From contig JABYQQ010000009.1 of the NCBI GenBank assembly GCA_022605405.1, forward strand, positions 930,001 to 994,000: a DNA stretch of 64,000 bases, given 5' to 3'. A program made the translations under genes and the position numbers. Of the stretch, positions 1 through 13,100 are shown piece after piece. How positions within the stretch are numbered: position 1 is the stretch's first letter; every line of letters begins with the position of its first letter. Under the pieces are notes generated by a model that was given only the letters and a program-made list of their open reading frames with translations, searched no databases and had not been told where the DNA came from. This DNA comes from Earliella scabrosa. Its lineage: Eukaryota > Basidiomycota > Agaricomycetes > Polyporales > Polyporaceae.

Positions 1-1725
1 GATCCCACCCACTCACCATCCTCTCTCCTTTTCGCGACATACGCCCGCTGCCCATCACGCGGCCCCGCGCACTCCCAAGCTCCCGCGCCCCGCGTGCTCA
101 TCTAGCTCTCGCCTGCGTCCCCCACCGCTATCCCATCTGTCCCTTATGCGCACTTCTCCGAGCTGTCTTGGATCCCGGCCATCCAACGCACGCGATTGGC
201 TCGCGGGGGATGTCATCTACGTACATGGGTTCGCGACGGTCCGCCTGGCGTGTCAAAAGAGCCCGCAGCCAATGCCCTCGAGCGCGCGGGTTCTCAGGCG
301 GCGTTGGGCCAATCGCGCGCGGCGCGGGACGCGCAGCCAACGAGCGTGCGCGGTTCTCATGCAGGCGACAAGACCTCTCGTCGCGATCCCACCGACATCG
401 GGCTCCGCCCGCGCTGAGCGATACCGTATACGTGTGTGCTGACACTGGGACAGGGTGCTGTTCTACCCGATTGGGCAGGAGGTGGGCTATATGTCCGCAC
501 ATGGACTTATCCCTCGCGACTCCGCAACCCCGCAACCCCGCACTCCGAGTACTCGCGCGCTGACCTGGGCGTACATGCATTCAGTTGGTAGTTGGCATTG
601 GGCAGTGGTGATGCCTTTCTCGCACCTCCGTGAGAGCGGAACGCGCTCGCTCGTTCGCGCGTGTGTGTGTGGGCCTACGGCGTACGCCGCGCCCGAGACG
701 TGCTCGGACGGATCGATGGCATCTCGGATTGACGGGCGACGGACACGGGATCAGTCGGAGGTCGAGCACGCACTGCCTCTTCATTTCACTAGTCCTAGTC
801 AATGGTCACTACTTCGACTACATAGTAGTCGCTCCGCGCCATCTATCCAACTATCCAATACGATGTACTGTACATGCATGTGTTACAGTTCCGGTGCTGG
901 TCGTATCACTACTATCTCGAGGGCGCAGCACTGGCACGCTCCGCGATCCCCGCATCGCATTGACAGAAGTAGAAGTAGCACGCCTGAGTTGGATAAGCTT
1001 GGATACCTCGCCCGTGCACGGATCATAATCACGGTCGTGCATCGTGCAGCGTGATACTGATACACGGATGGATGCACCATGGATGGAAGGAAGGAGCCCG
1101 CGTGGGGAATCTGGTCGACACGAGTGACGAGCCACGCACTGCGAGAGGGCTGGAAGGCAGACATGTCCGAACGAGGCAGGTCTAGCTTGTCGACGACTCG
1201 ACGTGATTCGTGAACATTCAGAGGCCTGAGGCCGGGTGTACTCCCCCCCTTCCAAGTTCCCGCTGCTACCGCCGCCGTCGCCGCCAATCCGTCACGCGCG
1301 GGGCTTCTCTCGAGCGTGCCTCTCGAGTCTGTCCACCCCTTCCCCTTGTCCCTGTCGCGTCGACTTCTCGCGTGGTCTGCGGGGCCGCCCTACGTGCGCA
1401 CGCAGAAGCACTTCAGCGTCCACCGGTCACGGTTGGCACGTCGCTCGATCATCGCGGTCGGTGCCAGGTGCAGGTGCAGGAGATTAACGGCCCCACAGCC
1501 TCCCCCGCCCCGGACTTCAGATCTTCAGAGCGGGCATATTGGCTCCGAAGGGATGACGATCTGGCAGTTGCACGCTGAACGTGTCTGGGTGATTGATCAT
1601 CTCGTCTCTCGCGATCGGCGGTGGGGAAGGGGGGGGAGGGGTTGGAGCTGTGGCCAGCGCGCGTGCGCGTCCCGGGATGAGACGGACAGGACTTGGGGAG
1701 CGTAGCGCGTGGCGCGTGCCGGTGA

Positions 1726-1753
1726 TTGGAAGGTTGGAAGGTTGGAAGGTTGG
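1726..1753 (+). repeat. Tandem 8-bp repeat, unit TTGGAAGG
   Basis: Three full copies of TTGGAAGG followed by TTGG. A degenerate stretch of the complementary motif (CCAACCTTCC-like) lies near 3,066-3,108, so the two tracts are in inverted orientation about 1.3 kb apart. Confidence 0.9.
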
Positions 1754-1990
1754 CGCTCGTCTAGATAGAGAGGTAGAGAGAGTTTGCGTGGGTAGGTACA
1801 TATCCGCACTCCCCGCGCGATTTGCAGCTCGCGAGTCGTATGTAGCGCGTAAGCAGGGACAAGGGGCGAGGGGCGAGGACCCAGGGGCGTGTGTGGCTGG
1901 AGGCTGACATGACAGCGCGATTCGGAGCAGGCGCGTGCATCATGATCTGAGCCTTGAGGGGGGGAGGGGGGACGCGCACGAAGGTTTTGC

Positions 1991-2030
1991 TCGCTCGTTC
2001 GTTCGTTCGTTCGGTCGCTCGTTCGTTCGA
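1991..2030 (+). repeat. CGTT-type tetranucleotide microsatellite
   Basis: Imperfect run of the tetranucleotide TCGT/CGTT, about ten units with two substitutions. It is non-coding. Confidence 0.9.
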
Positions 2031-2176
2031 TGCGGATCTGTCAGACGCATTGCACCTGAGGTCATCGGTCAGCGTCAGCCTGGTTGTATTGTCAATGCAA
2101 ATGCTCGACGTGCGGGGGATAAGCTGAGCGTGATGCATGAGCAAGCCCGTCGGCCTCGGGATCGGGCATTTGGTGG

Positions 2177-2213
2177 CCTCCTTCTCCTTCTCCTCCTTCT
2201 CCTCCTTCGCCTC
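2177..2213 (+). repeat. Pyrimidine CTC/CTT microsatellite
   Basis: Strand-asymmetric run of CTCCTT and CTTCTC units, purine-only on the minus strand apart from the ends. Such tracts are common in fungal promoters and introns; no adjacent gene was found. Confidence 0.85.
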
Positions 2214-3721
2214 GATGGCGTGAATACACGTGCGCTAGTCGAAGCGTGCGGGAGGAAGGTGGATGAGGAATCAGGAATCAGGATGAGGCGGAGGGCTTCT
2301 GTCGACAGTCGCCCGGGGCTTGGAGCTTGCCGCTGGATCGTGATGGTATGCCCGTTTACGCGTTTACGAAGGTGGCGTGTCCTGGCCAGTGGCTTGTCAT
2401 CCCATCTCCGGGGGAAGATACGTAAGTAGAACGCCGGTCGGGGAGTGTGGGATCGCGCGCGTGTGGTCGTTCTCGTTCTTGGCGAGCCGTCGGACGTTGC
2501 TTCAGCCTTCAAGCTTCAATGCTTGTGGAACGAGCGATGCCGGCGGATGGGGCACGTCTATTCGGCTTCGGTGCTGCCCTCATGGGAGACGTGCGTTGTC
2601 CGTTCATTAGGTGTGGTCCGACGTTAATCACGACACGGCTTGGAAGACGAACCTCGAGTAGTCGGAGTCGGACCGTCATGCGTCCGGGGTTGCAGGAGTT
2701 TGACATCCACCCATCCACCCAGGCTGCTGCTTCCCATCCGTTCACCTATCGAGGACCCACAGACGTCGCTCAATCAGTGCAGACGTCGGGCATGCTACCG
2801 GGGCTGGAGACGATGAACGAACGTTAGCACCCGGCCTGACGACCAGAACACTTACACACCAGTTGGCGCACTCACCACTATCCCTATCCCTATCCCGATT
2901 GCGGGGTGTTTCGTGGTCTTCTCGATGTCCTAGAATAGAAGCTAGCAACCTACCATTGCGGACCGAGCCACCGCCTGCCCAGTATAGCACCAACCACATC
3001 TGCGAACCTTGGACACTGCAACCAACTGGGTCGGGCATTCGCCCCCCGAGCAAGGGCTTCTTCCAACTATCCAACCTTCCCAACCATCCCAACTCCCAAC
3101 CTTCCAATTGAACAAGTCGCCGAGCAGCTTCTCCAACGCTTCGCCCGCGTTCCGACTCGGAGTCGGATCCGCCCCGCCCTTCATGAAGCTTCTCCGTCCG
3201 TCCTGGCGCCAGGCGCTCGATGCAGATGGCTCCGAGGCCGCTTGGCGAATGCAATTCCGTGGACGCACTGCCAGTGGCAGGGAACCGGAACCTGAGAGAA
3301 GAGCACTACCACTACGTGTGCAAGATGAACGGGGCCCGTCGTTCGCTGCTCGACTTGCCATGAATGTACATGTGCGCGTGAAACCCGTCAGGCAGGCCCG
3401 TCCGTGTTCTGTTCTGTCGAGTTGTGTGGTGGGCCGGTGTTGCCGAAGAATCCCCCCCAAGCATTGGTCGCCTTCGCGACCGCGCTTTCCGCCCTATCGA
3501 GGCATCAGCCCAAGCACTCAACGAAGCGCAGTACTTACTCACCTGTAGATGCTCGCTCACTTATCTCCTTCGGCGCTGGAGGCGATCTACAAATGCACTT
3601 GCACTGGCACTGGTGGGCGGATGGCAGACGCCGAGTCTTGTCCATACCGGTCCTGGTCCCGTTTGCTTCCGCGGCGTCTGAAGGGCGCGGCAGCTCCCGG
3701 AAGCGCCCCAGAGTCCAGATA

Positions 3722-4155
3722 CAGTCGACTCCCTTGTAACCCATACCCCTTGGGAGACCCCCCAAATTATGGGTTTTGACGGGTTATGGGGTATCAAAGT
3801 AAGCGCTCAATGGGATCTGGGCGTTAAACGCGAGTTAGCGCCCATGCTGCGTAACTTCGACGCGTCGGAGGAAGGATTGGCTCCCTCTGAATTTGGTTGT
3901 GGGATAACTAACATGTTCTAAGTGAGCTTTTTGGGAGTTATCACGCAATTGGTGCCCCAACAGGTGTCATATCATCGGCGCTGATGCCCCAATAAGGGGC
4001 CAATTATGGGTTATCGACCCCCAATATGGCTATGGGTTATGGGGTATCACGGGTTTATGGGTTATGGCCTGCAAACCGACTCGGGATCATCAAAAATCTA
4101 TGGCTTATCACGGGTTATGGGTTTTGGCGTGTATGGGTTAGAGGGGAGTCGACTG
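3722..4155. mobile_element. TIR element flanked by TA, Tc1/mariner/pogo-type MITE
   Basis: The left end reads CAGTCGACTCCC, then TTG, then TAACCCATAC. The right end, read as reverse complement from 4,155, reads CAGTCGACTCCC, then CTC, then TAACCCATAC. That is 23 of 25 positions identical in inverted orientation. The ends are flanked by TA at 3,720-3,721 and 4,156-4,157. TA duplication with a CAGT-type end is the hallmark of the Tc1/mariner/pogo superfamily. The 434-bp interior has no coding capacity, so this is a non-autonomous MITE. It carries subterminal GGGTTATGG-type motifs, including GGGTTATGGGGTATCA twice (about 3,781 and 4,035). No second copy was seen in the window. Confidence 0.8.
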
Positions 4156-7100
4156 TACCACGGCGTGCATCCCCAAATATCAAGGCCTTTGACATGTTTG
4201 CTGCAAGGCATGAAATGTTTGTGAAATGTTTGACTGACAAAGGGCCCTTTGTCCCAACTCGTGATAGGTAGGTTCTCGGACACATTTTCTATGCTGCGAT
4301 ATCCGGTGATGCTTGCCGTGTACCGATCCTTCTCCCCGATAAGTGCTCCTTGCCCTGAGGGTGACAAATCAGCATGACGCGAGGCAGATGGCTGATGGCG
4401 CGGGCTTTGCAGGTCTGAGCTCGACCTTCCTTCTATCCGCGGGGCTCCCGCCCGCACGAATGCCGGCGCAAACGATGGAAAGTTGCAAGTCAGCCGCGGC
4501 CGTCCGGGACGTCCAGGATCCAGGACGTGTCCCTCAGGCTGCAAACACAGACAGGAGTCAGAAGCAGCCCCGCGTGCAGACGTGCAGGCACCGACCTGCC
4601 GACTGAGTACTCAGCCCTCGGGCTCCTGACGTACCGTACCCTGCGTACCTGTCGCCGCACAGAAGCGAACCCCCGCGCGCTCTTGCCGCGCCGCGATAAG
4701 TTCTGAACAGGGGCTGGATAACCTTGAGATCTGGATAACCTCGGATACGCTCCTTTCCAGCCAGCAGTCGTACTTGGAGACTTGGTGCTTGGGCGCGTCG
4801 CGGGGTTTGCGCTCGGGCAATTGACTCCTGAGGTGCGCTTCGCCCGACGCCGACCGGCGACGGACCACGGTGATTCAATATTCAAGTCTCGGGCGTCCGG
4901 GCCTGACCGCCTTTGCGTGGCGGTGGCTAGCGTGCGCTGGGTTGGTGGTGGTATAGAGGGGGCACGGGCAATCTCCGGGATGCACGCGGGCGAGCGGACG
5001 AATGCGAATGCGAATGGGCGATGAGCGATGGGCATCGGGACGAGCGGGGTACCGAGCGCTCTCTCTCTCGATGGTCCTCCCGCATTACGATGTGGGCTTC
5101 GTATTATCGTTCGCGTGGACGCAGAGATGGACAAGAGCGAGCGGACCTAGTGGTGACCATCTGAGTAATTGATTAAGGGAGTAAGTAAGTATGTAGGTCG
5201 CTGCGATCGCAGGCAAGACTGAGCGACCCACCAGAGCCATATGTTTTCCGTATGTTATCATGAGCGCTGTGGCCCGGCTGACCCACGGACGGGCGGGCGT
5301 CGCGCCGATGCCTTGGGCGTGTCGAATACTCGATTGGGCTTGGTGGGTGCTCGTCGCGAACAGCCGCCAGAGAGTGCTGGGGATCTCCGGATCGCGAGCG
5401 ATTGCATATCCAAGCAACCAGGAGTCGTAGAACGGTCGATCGAACGGTCGGACGCGCGCGTCGATGCGGAATCCATGGGCCATGGGCAGAGGGCAGCAGC
5501 GGAAGTCTGAAAATGTCGACGGGAACGAGGACCGAGGGCCCGACGTGCCGACCTCCCGAAGTGCACGTCCCATACTTGAAGCTTGATATCGCATGCTTCT
5601 TCTTCGCGCGTCGTCCGACAGGCACCCAGCAGCGATAAATTTTCAAACGCAGTCCCAGCCCAGCGCGGGTGTGCGAGTGCTGAGAAAAAGCGGGAAGGGG
5701 AAGGTTGATAACGGGGATGGTCCGAGGTTTTTGCAGCGTAGCGGACGTGCCGGATCGCGTTGATGCGTATGCGTGAGTGCTGAGCTCATAGCGCAGGGAC
5801 GCTCTGCGGTGCGAAGGTCAAAGTTCAGACGGTCCAGCGTTCCCGCCAACTCCGTATGTACGATGCGCGCGGTGCGGCGTGCAGCGTGCGCGACACGGTG
5901 AGAATGCTGAGCGAGCTGGAAAGTACTCGTACTCTCGGGTACGGAAGCGAGCGCAGGGCCGGACTCGCGTCTTCTCGCGAAAGCCGGTCCCGTTCCTGCT
6001 CGCTGATGCGCCTGGACGAGGGAGGATGGACAATGTTGGCGAGATTGCTGCACCAGGCGCAGGTGAGGAGGTGCTGGGGACGTACTCGTGACGCGCGAAC
6101 GTACGTCCAAACGCTGATCTGCGATGCGAGCACACGCGCTGCGCCGGATGAGACGTCGGGCTGGCATCCATGATTCCATGATCCATCATCTGCGCGGCTC
6201 ACATGCAAACAGCGTACTTACTACGTATAGGCGCGAGATGGGCTGCGAATGGGTTATGCGCCGCGGAGGCAGATAAGTCTGAAGCATCAAAGGCTGGGTC
6301 GATAGCGTGCCGCTGTGTCGTCGACCGCCTGCCGTACTGGAACTTATCCTGGATGATGATGATGATCCATCAACTGGCACAAGTACTGTGTGAATTTTCT
6401 GCACCGTCAGCTCTGAGCTTGCCGGCTGCGCACATCCTTCCACATGAGCATGAGGACATACATGGGCGTCGGGTTGGCATCGGACGGTAGATCGTTGAGA
6501 CTCTGGAAGTTGCCGCGTCGCGATGGAAGCGGAATCCGGGTTGTGGACCGAATGTCCGTATGCCATATGTGCTTTTCGCCCTGGAGCTGGTGTTGTAACG
6601 TTGAGTACGCGCATCCGAGTTGTATCCGTGCGGTAGATGCCAGATGGCGCAGATTGGCTCTGCTCGCGAGCTGAGAGCGTCCGAAGTTTGTCATGAGATT
6701 CTTGAAGGTTGGAGGAGGAGGAGGAACGTGCGTCGGCGCCGCGCAGATCTATCGATCGTGCCTGCCAGTCGTTCGCGGCCACAGTCATCGTCCGAGTCGC
6801 AGCTCGTGGAGCACTCGATGGTTGCTGAGAGGACGTGACACAACGCGGGCACCCGCGCAGCCCCGCGACGTGACGATGACACTAGTCACTGTAGGCCATA
6901 TGGCCTTGTCCCGGATCTCGAGTGTTGATAGTATGAGAGGCGCGTGTGTGGATACGGTGTCGCATTTCGCACTCTAAGTACCAGGTGCTTAGCTATCGGT
7001 ACTATCTGCCACCTATCCAGCCTTGGTGCTTACGCACACAGTTGTCAGCGAGCAGGAACGCCGGGACGGACGAGGCAATGCTTACCACTCCGTAGCGCAA

Positions 7101-10100
7101 TCCCGTCAACCTGTGACAATGCATGCGTTGAACCTACTCCGCACGAACTGGGCCTTGAGGGAAGGCCCAGTACCAACGCGCGAGTGCAAGGGAACCCCAT
7201 TGCGGAATGACTCGACTCGTTGCACAAGTCGTCCGACGCTCATTGGTCCGTCGTACTTCTCTCCGCTGCTCACCCACAGGCTCCGGGTGGCACATCTCAG
7301 CAGACTCAGCAGCGTGCACTCTCGACCGGTCGAGCCTTCGATATCCGGCGCCCGCGCTGCTGTCTGCGGTCATGCTGCATTGTCTGCAGTCATCGCTGGC
7401 TGTGCGGCGTGGGCTGCGGACAAAGGCTGGGACGAGCGCACCTTCCTGAGGCATATGCGGGGCAATTGGCCCCGAAGTATCGACGCGCTGAGCTGGGAGC
7501 ATTTGTGCGAGCCTCTTTTGCACACCAATCAGGAGGCAGCGGTCGGACTGCCCGTCCGGGATCGTCTCCCGCCCGTATGAGAGTGTCGAGGGCTCTATGC
7601 TCTGCGGGCGCCGACGTCGGAGCCTCTGGGGGGATTTGCGGTGGGCGGGTGACCTGCGCACTTGACTCTGTTTGTCGCGCAACTGCGTCCGAGGTATTGC
7701 AAGGTTCGAGAGCGTGTTCGCCTGAGTGGTATTCGTGGAGTGAGAGAAGGAGAGCAACTCGAAGGATTCGAGCGATCCCATTGGAAGCCGAGCTTGAAGC
7801 CAATCACAGCAGCCTTCTCGCGATTGGCCCCGGCCTGGACGGGAGCGGGGACCGCTCGGACCGCTTTGACGCCCGACTTCGATTGGCTATTCGAGGCCTG
7901 GATCTCCTGCTCCTGCACGATCTGCTAAGTGCTCTCCATTCCAACCCTCCTTCACGGCAAATCCTAATACGATCTATTGTATCGTCGGACTCGCGAGACC
8001 GCTCGTGATGGCCTGACGCTCTGCTATTTGGGCCCCAGAATGCAGCAATTATCTGGATAGGCACCCCGCAGTCTCGTGTTCGGTCTCGATCCTCCAGACA
8101 ATCCACCGCCTCTTCATTTCCGGCCGCCGCCCGCTCGAAGAAGATGCTTGAGATGGCGGTCGATGCTATCGGTGCAGCGCGAGGCATCTGGATCGTAGAT
8201 GGGTGGCACAGGTGCGCTATGTCGAGTCAGGACTTGTCATTGTGCAAGGGATATGTCCGCAAGCGGGTTTGGAGGAGCTGTCGCGAAGACGCGACCATGT
8301 CGGACAGAAGAGCGGATCGGAGGGTAGCTCGGAATGAGTGGCATCCCTGCATCGCTCGGAATGTCGTAGCGGCTTGGCTGGCGAGGCATGGCACATCACA
8401 GCTGCATGGTGAGACACTTGATTCACTGTGTTCAATGTACACTCATCGTGATGCGACATACTACGACATTCGTCAGATATCGTCTCAGTTGTACGTACAG
8501 CCAGTTTCTCGGCGTGCGATGAGACGTGAATGACTGCATGGCCACATCGCGCTGTCTGCTTCGTGGCCATCGGCCGGTGTTTATCAGCTGATCGCACTGG
8601 TCATCACCGCAAGCCATCACGGTCTCGTTGTGTGGTGGATAACATCGGATTGCATCTTCAATTGCTCTTCCTTACGCGCACCGGTCACGCCCAGGGACGC
8701 ACCGCTGATGATGTTCGCACAGTTTCGCTCATGTGGCCCGCTCGGCCAACGCGCGGGATGTCCGGCGAGGTTACGCTCTTCGCCCTCGAGACGGTGCCAG
8801 AAATGTACAAGTCCCGTTCGAGGTCACCGCTTTGTGTGTCGCGCACAAGGAGATATCGCCTCGTCGGACCTGTTCGTGCTCGCATCAACAAGCGCTTCCC
8901 GTAAATGAAGTGTCTATACTCTGCTGGGTATGGTCGGACAGCCCGTCGTCTCAGACGTGACTTGTATTCCCACCGCCGCCGGCATCTTCGGTATGCTCAT
9001 CTCCGCGCACGCCCATCCCGTCCTGCTGAAACAATACCGTAGTCTCGATCGCAGCAAGCGGGGGAGATACGTTTGCTTCCGCACATGCTTGTCTGTAGAC
9101 TTTCGATCGCCGATGCTCGATCGCGCGCGTCTGGATGACATCACGCACTAACCTCTTACAAGCTCAACAACAAGCCCGCGCATTAATATACACTAGTCCC
9201 GGAGGACGGAGACCGGTGTATGCAGCGGTAAGTTAATATATTACAATCGAGGACAAGCATTCATCTCCAGGACAATAGATCGCGACATGAAAGGGCATAC
9301 CGAATATGAGTAGCTCCGTCATCCCTCTCCTCCGCCCTCACACAAGTCGGCCCAAGCATCTCCTAGACAACGGACTATCCCTGTGTGCATTCCCGTTTCG
9401 TCCTGCGGATAGCTTATCCACAAGCCATGGATAAGTGGACAAGACGCTCGCGATCGGGACTGCTCTCGAGCTCTGACTTGTGGGTCCATGCGTGTACATG
9501 GCTGCTTGTCCTCGAGGCTCGCATCCGCCACCGTTCCCGCAGAAACGAGTGAAGTCCGCCGGTCTACGCGTTAGCGCTTCAGTAGTCCTCCTGTGGTCAT
9601 CAAGGCCAGCGCGTTGCCTGACCTCTGCATGATGGGGTGCTTGTGAGTGCGTTCCTTTACCAGATGAAGCCGAGCCTCACTCTTTCAACAGAGTGGTGAC
9701 ATGTGTTTTCTGGCTCTGCTCCGACTGGTGGTACCCTGCACGATGGCACAGTCATGTACCGTATTCGCTGTACTTCACATGCCTCCCAAAGTATTTCAAA
9801 GCCGAACAGTGTCTGCGGACGTCCCAGTCACCATTCACATCCTCACTGGCTAGCCTCAAGTAACATCACAATGAATCCTGCGCCGGCCGCTGCGCCCATG
9901 TGGTCGGCATCACTGCGAACCGGTATGCACTTCATACCAATCCCCCCATTAGCCCAGACGCCTTCTCGTTCTCGGTCTCATTCACGTCACACACTTACAT
10001 GTCTCTCCCACCCCACGCGCGCGACAGGCTTGCCGGTCGTGGGGCCCCGCAAATAGCTTCGTTCAGTCATACGCGCTGACTACATTGCACGACAGTGCTG

Positions 10101-13100
10101 CCCCGGGCTCGAAGCGTCGAAGAAGCATGGCGAGGCGGCCGCTCGCGTCCCTTCGACGACTTTGCATTCAGTTCCCCGCATCCCCATGACGAGGGGCTGG
10201 GAACCCGCCAGGCCCGTGCAGCGTGGCATAGGCTCGCTGTGTGGGAACTCGCGAGTGCGTTTCCTGTGCGCGTCGCCGCCCTGACATGTTCGACGGTTGC
10301 AGTATTGGCTTCTTGGGCTCAGGCTGTCTGCGCGAGGACACTGAGACCCGGAGGAGCAGGGTTGGTCGTTGGTCGTCTGCGGGAATAGCAATCCTGCTGC
10401 CTGGCGGGGCGTTTCACTCGCAGCCAGAATTATATCGTAAGTGGCGCAAGACTAATACGCGACGTCTTCCGTGAGCTGACAGGAGACCAACAGGCTCCCG
10501 AATCGTCCCGGTATGAAGTGCTAGGGGTAGTAGGAGAGGTCACGCACGTCTGTGTGGGACTCTCACTGCGGGGTAAGCTATCCACTCGCGGGAGATGCTC
10601 GTCTGCCGCGTGTCAGAACCTCCGAGCTCGCGTGTCAGGTGTTGTTGTCCGAGCTCGGTCAATTTAATATCTCGGGCTCTATTCGAGCTTATGCTCGGAG
10701 ATCTCCTCGTCTGGAGGGAAGAAGCTGGAGGTGCGTGGCGAGCGTGCGCATTCCGTGTCGCAGCGAAGAGCTCTAATAATCGTTGATGCGGTATATAGGG
10801 TCGCGATCGACGAGGTGCTTCCCTGGAGGCTTCTAATAGGGACTTATCATGATGAAGACAAGCTATCGGCATTCCACGCCCTGCTTGCGATCATGGACTG
10901 AAGTGTGCGGATGCTGTCTTTTGCGTTTGTTCGCAGGACGCAATGTTGCCGACATTTGCCAAGGTGGCGCAGACTTGCCAATTGCCCTGTCCTTCTGCCA
11001 TTCTCCCATCAGGACCGTCGAGGTCGGGGTTCAACGCTCGACGTCTGTTACGTGAGTAGTCAGGTTCCATCAGGACTAGTGCGCTCGTTATGGCTAGCTC
11101 ATTGCTCTTAATGTTCATGCCCATCTGCGGGGGTTGCACACTGCAGCCCCGCGATAGATGCCGGAGTCCCTCAAGTGTCCAAGAGGTGTCTAGGCCCTTC
11201 CTTCCATTCGACACAGGGAAGGCGTGGCAGCCCCGGTTATCCAGTCGGCCAGTAAGCTACACTCCGCTCTGTGCTTCCATCCGGTTTATTGATTCTCGAG
11301 GGCTGGCGGGCACTCGAACATTCCAACTTCACCTTCGCATCGCCTCCTTGGGGCTGCGTGCTTTCGACTTCGAGTCCGACTCCGGCCGTATGGCGAGAAG
11401 AACGGTAACTCCTGAAGCTCAAACCCGTCGCAACAGCCAAAGTGACGCACGAGCTGACCGTGCATGACATGTGCGCCCGCGGTCCCCACCAGCTTCTCAT
11501 GCATTTATGCGGGTGCGGACAGTGGATTGCCTTTTTGACGGTCGCGTGTTCTCCCCCGAGGGTACAATTCGCGGGATCCTGACAACAGACACATGGGTGA
11601 CCATGATCTAGACAAACGCACAATCCTCGACGCCCAGCACCCCAACGCCATAGACAGCAGTCGCATCGAACTCCGCGATAACGCGCCGCATGCGGCGGCC
11701 GACGACCAATGAGCTCTGTCCGGCGTTCTCAGACTCCTGAGTTGCCGGGAGGGGGCACTGCCGGATCGGGGTCTGGACGTAAGTTGTACCATTTGAGCTC
11801 GATGCTTCGACTGGCTAATACTTTCTGAGTAGCAGGATGCCGGCAACTCAGATGTGCTCGCTCGCTGGATGCCGTTCGATGCCTCCCACCGCGGTCACTC
11901 TGGTACCTATCGCCTCTCCCCGCTTCCATGGGCCATCGCTCGTCAGCAGGGCTCGTCAGCGCGCAGGGTCCGACCCGGGCGTGTCCGTGCCATTCATGAG
12001 GACCAGAACGTCAGGTGTGCAGACTTGCGGCCTTCCTAAATATAATTGCGGTCACTGTTGGCGGGAGAACGCTCGCTGGCCCTTGCAGGAGTCAATGCAG
12101 CCCGTAGATTGGAGGGACGTCAATAATACACTGGGATCTAGACGGGGCGGTGTGCGTGTACGTGTACGTGCACCTCCTTCCAATTTACCTGATTGTTGTT
12201 CGAGGAGTTCACCGCACTTACGTCCAGGACGGCGTTCTTCGCACCCGCTTCACGTACACGACAAGCCACTCGTGCACGAATGGTGGCTCCGGATGCGTTC
12301 CCACCACGTTTTGAGTTAGTGAGTTCCGATTCGTGTCAGGTTGGGGACCTTGGGGTCTCCCGAACGTTGATTGTCTGCAGGCACCTGTCATGCCCTTGTT
12401 CTCGCAGAGGCAACGCTCAGTCGTCAGCAGCTGAATGTTGCATCCACTGAGCCATGGCGGAGGATCGCGAATCGCCCAGCTGCAACAACCCGTCGAGCAC
12501 GGGGCCGAGTTTGAAGACGACGCGACCATGCCTCGAAGGCTGCCTGCGCCGCCGGCTCGTGATGTCTCCAGTCATGCCTGCCGGCATCCAAGTGCCAATG
12601 TGGACCTTCAGGCCCTGACCGTGTCTCTCGGCGAGTAAGCACCAATCGTCAATGGCTGGCAGCCCTGAGCCGCTGTATGCAAACGCTAACGCCACCATCA
12701 ATGCAGACGTCCGGCCTCTATTCTATGCACGACGTAAAGCACGGAAGACATCGGGACGGTGACTGCCCGGGATCCCTGAACCTTGGACATCGCTGCCCCT
12801 CATCGGCTGTTGTGTCAGGCCAAGCCGTGTATGGGTTATCCTCGCGTAAGGATAAGTCGGGCGGGCGCATCAGTTATCCCTCCCTCCTGAGGCACACTTG
12901 CGAGCGAGGTAGGTCTGGAATGGACCTGCCCGCCAGCCACTGACGCGAGGGTGCTGCGACGGCGCCCCGCTGTCGCTCGGTTTCCACAGGTTCCGAGTTT
13001 CAACGTGATTGGCACAAACACACGATCGACGCCGGGGTCGAGGCGCGGTATCGAGAGGCTACAAGCTATCCCGTCGCCTTGAAACCGGCCATCAAACCAA

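Larger units (their letters stand above)
1..3721. other. Gene-poor GC-rich block, left part
   Basis: No gene can be supported here. Open frames exist on both strands but are short, overlap one another, are rich in Arg, Ser and Pro as expected for CpG-rich DNA, and show no family motif. The stretch holds several simple repeats, listed separately. It could be upstream regulatory DNA of a gene left of the window, decayed repeats, or non-coding transcript territory; the sequence does not decide. Confidence 0.5.

Noticed and set aside
128..1054. Overlapping open frames of 130-200 codons near the left edge
   Set aside because: They occur on both strands at once, lack family motifs and show low-complexity Arg/Ser/Thr content.
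3722..4155. GGGTTATGG repeats as a telomere or interstitial telomeric tract
   Set aside because: The motif is not TTAGGG and is not in regular tandem; it is explained as subterminal repeats of the TIR element.
7220..8008. Longest open frame in the gene-poor block (262 codons, plus strand)
   Set aside because: Composition is Arg/Ser/Ala-rich without any motif, several other frames are open over the same DNA, and no splice partner was found. It is expected by chance in CpG-rich sequence.
9413..9435. 8-bp stem with 7-nt loop (CTTATCCA ... TGGATAAG)
   Set aside because: A short hairpin with no neighbouring gene; expected by chance in 64 kb.
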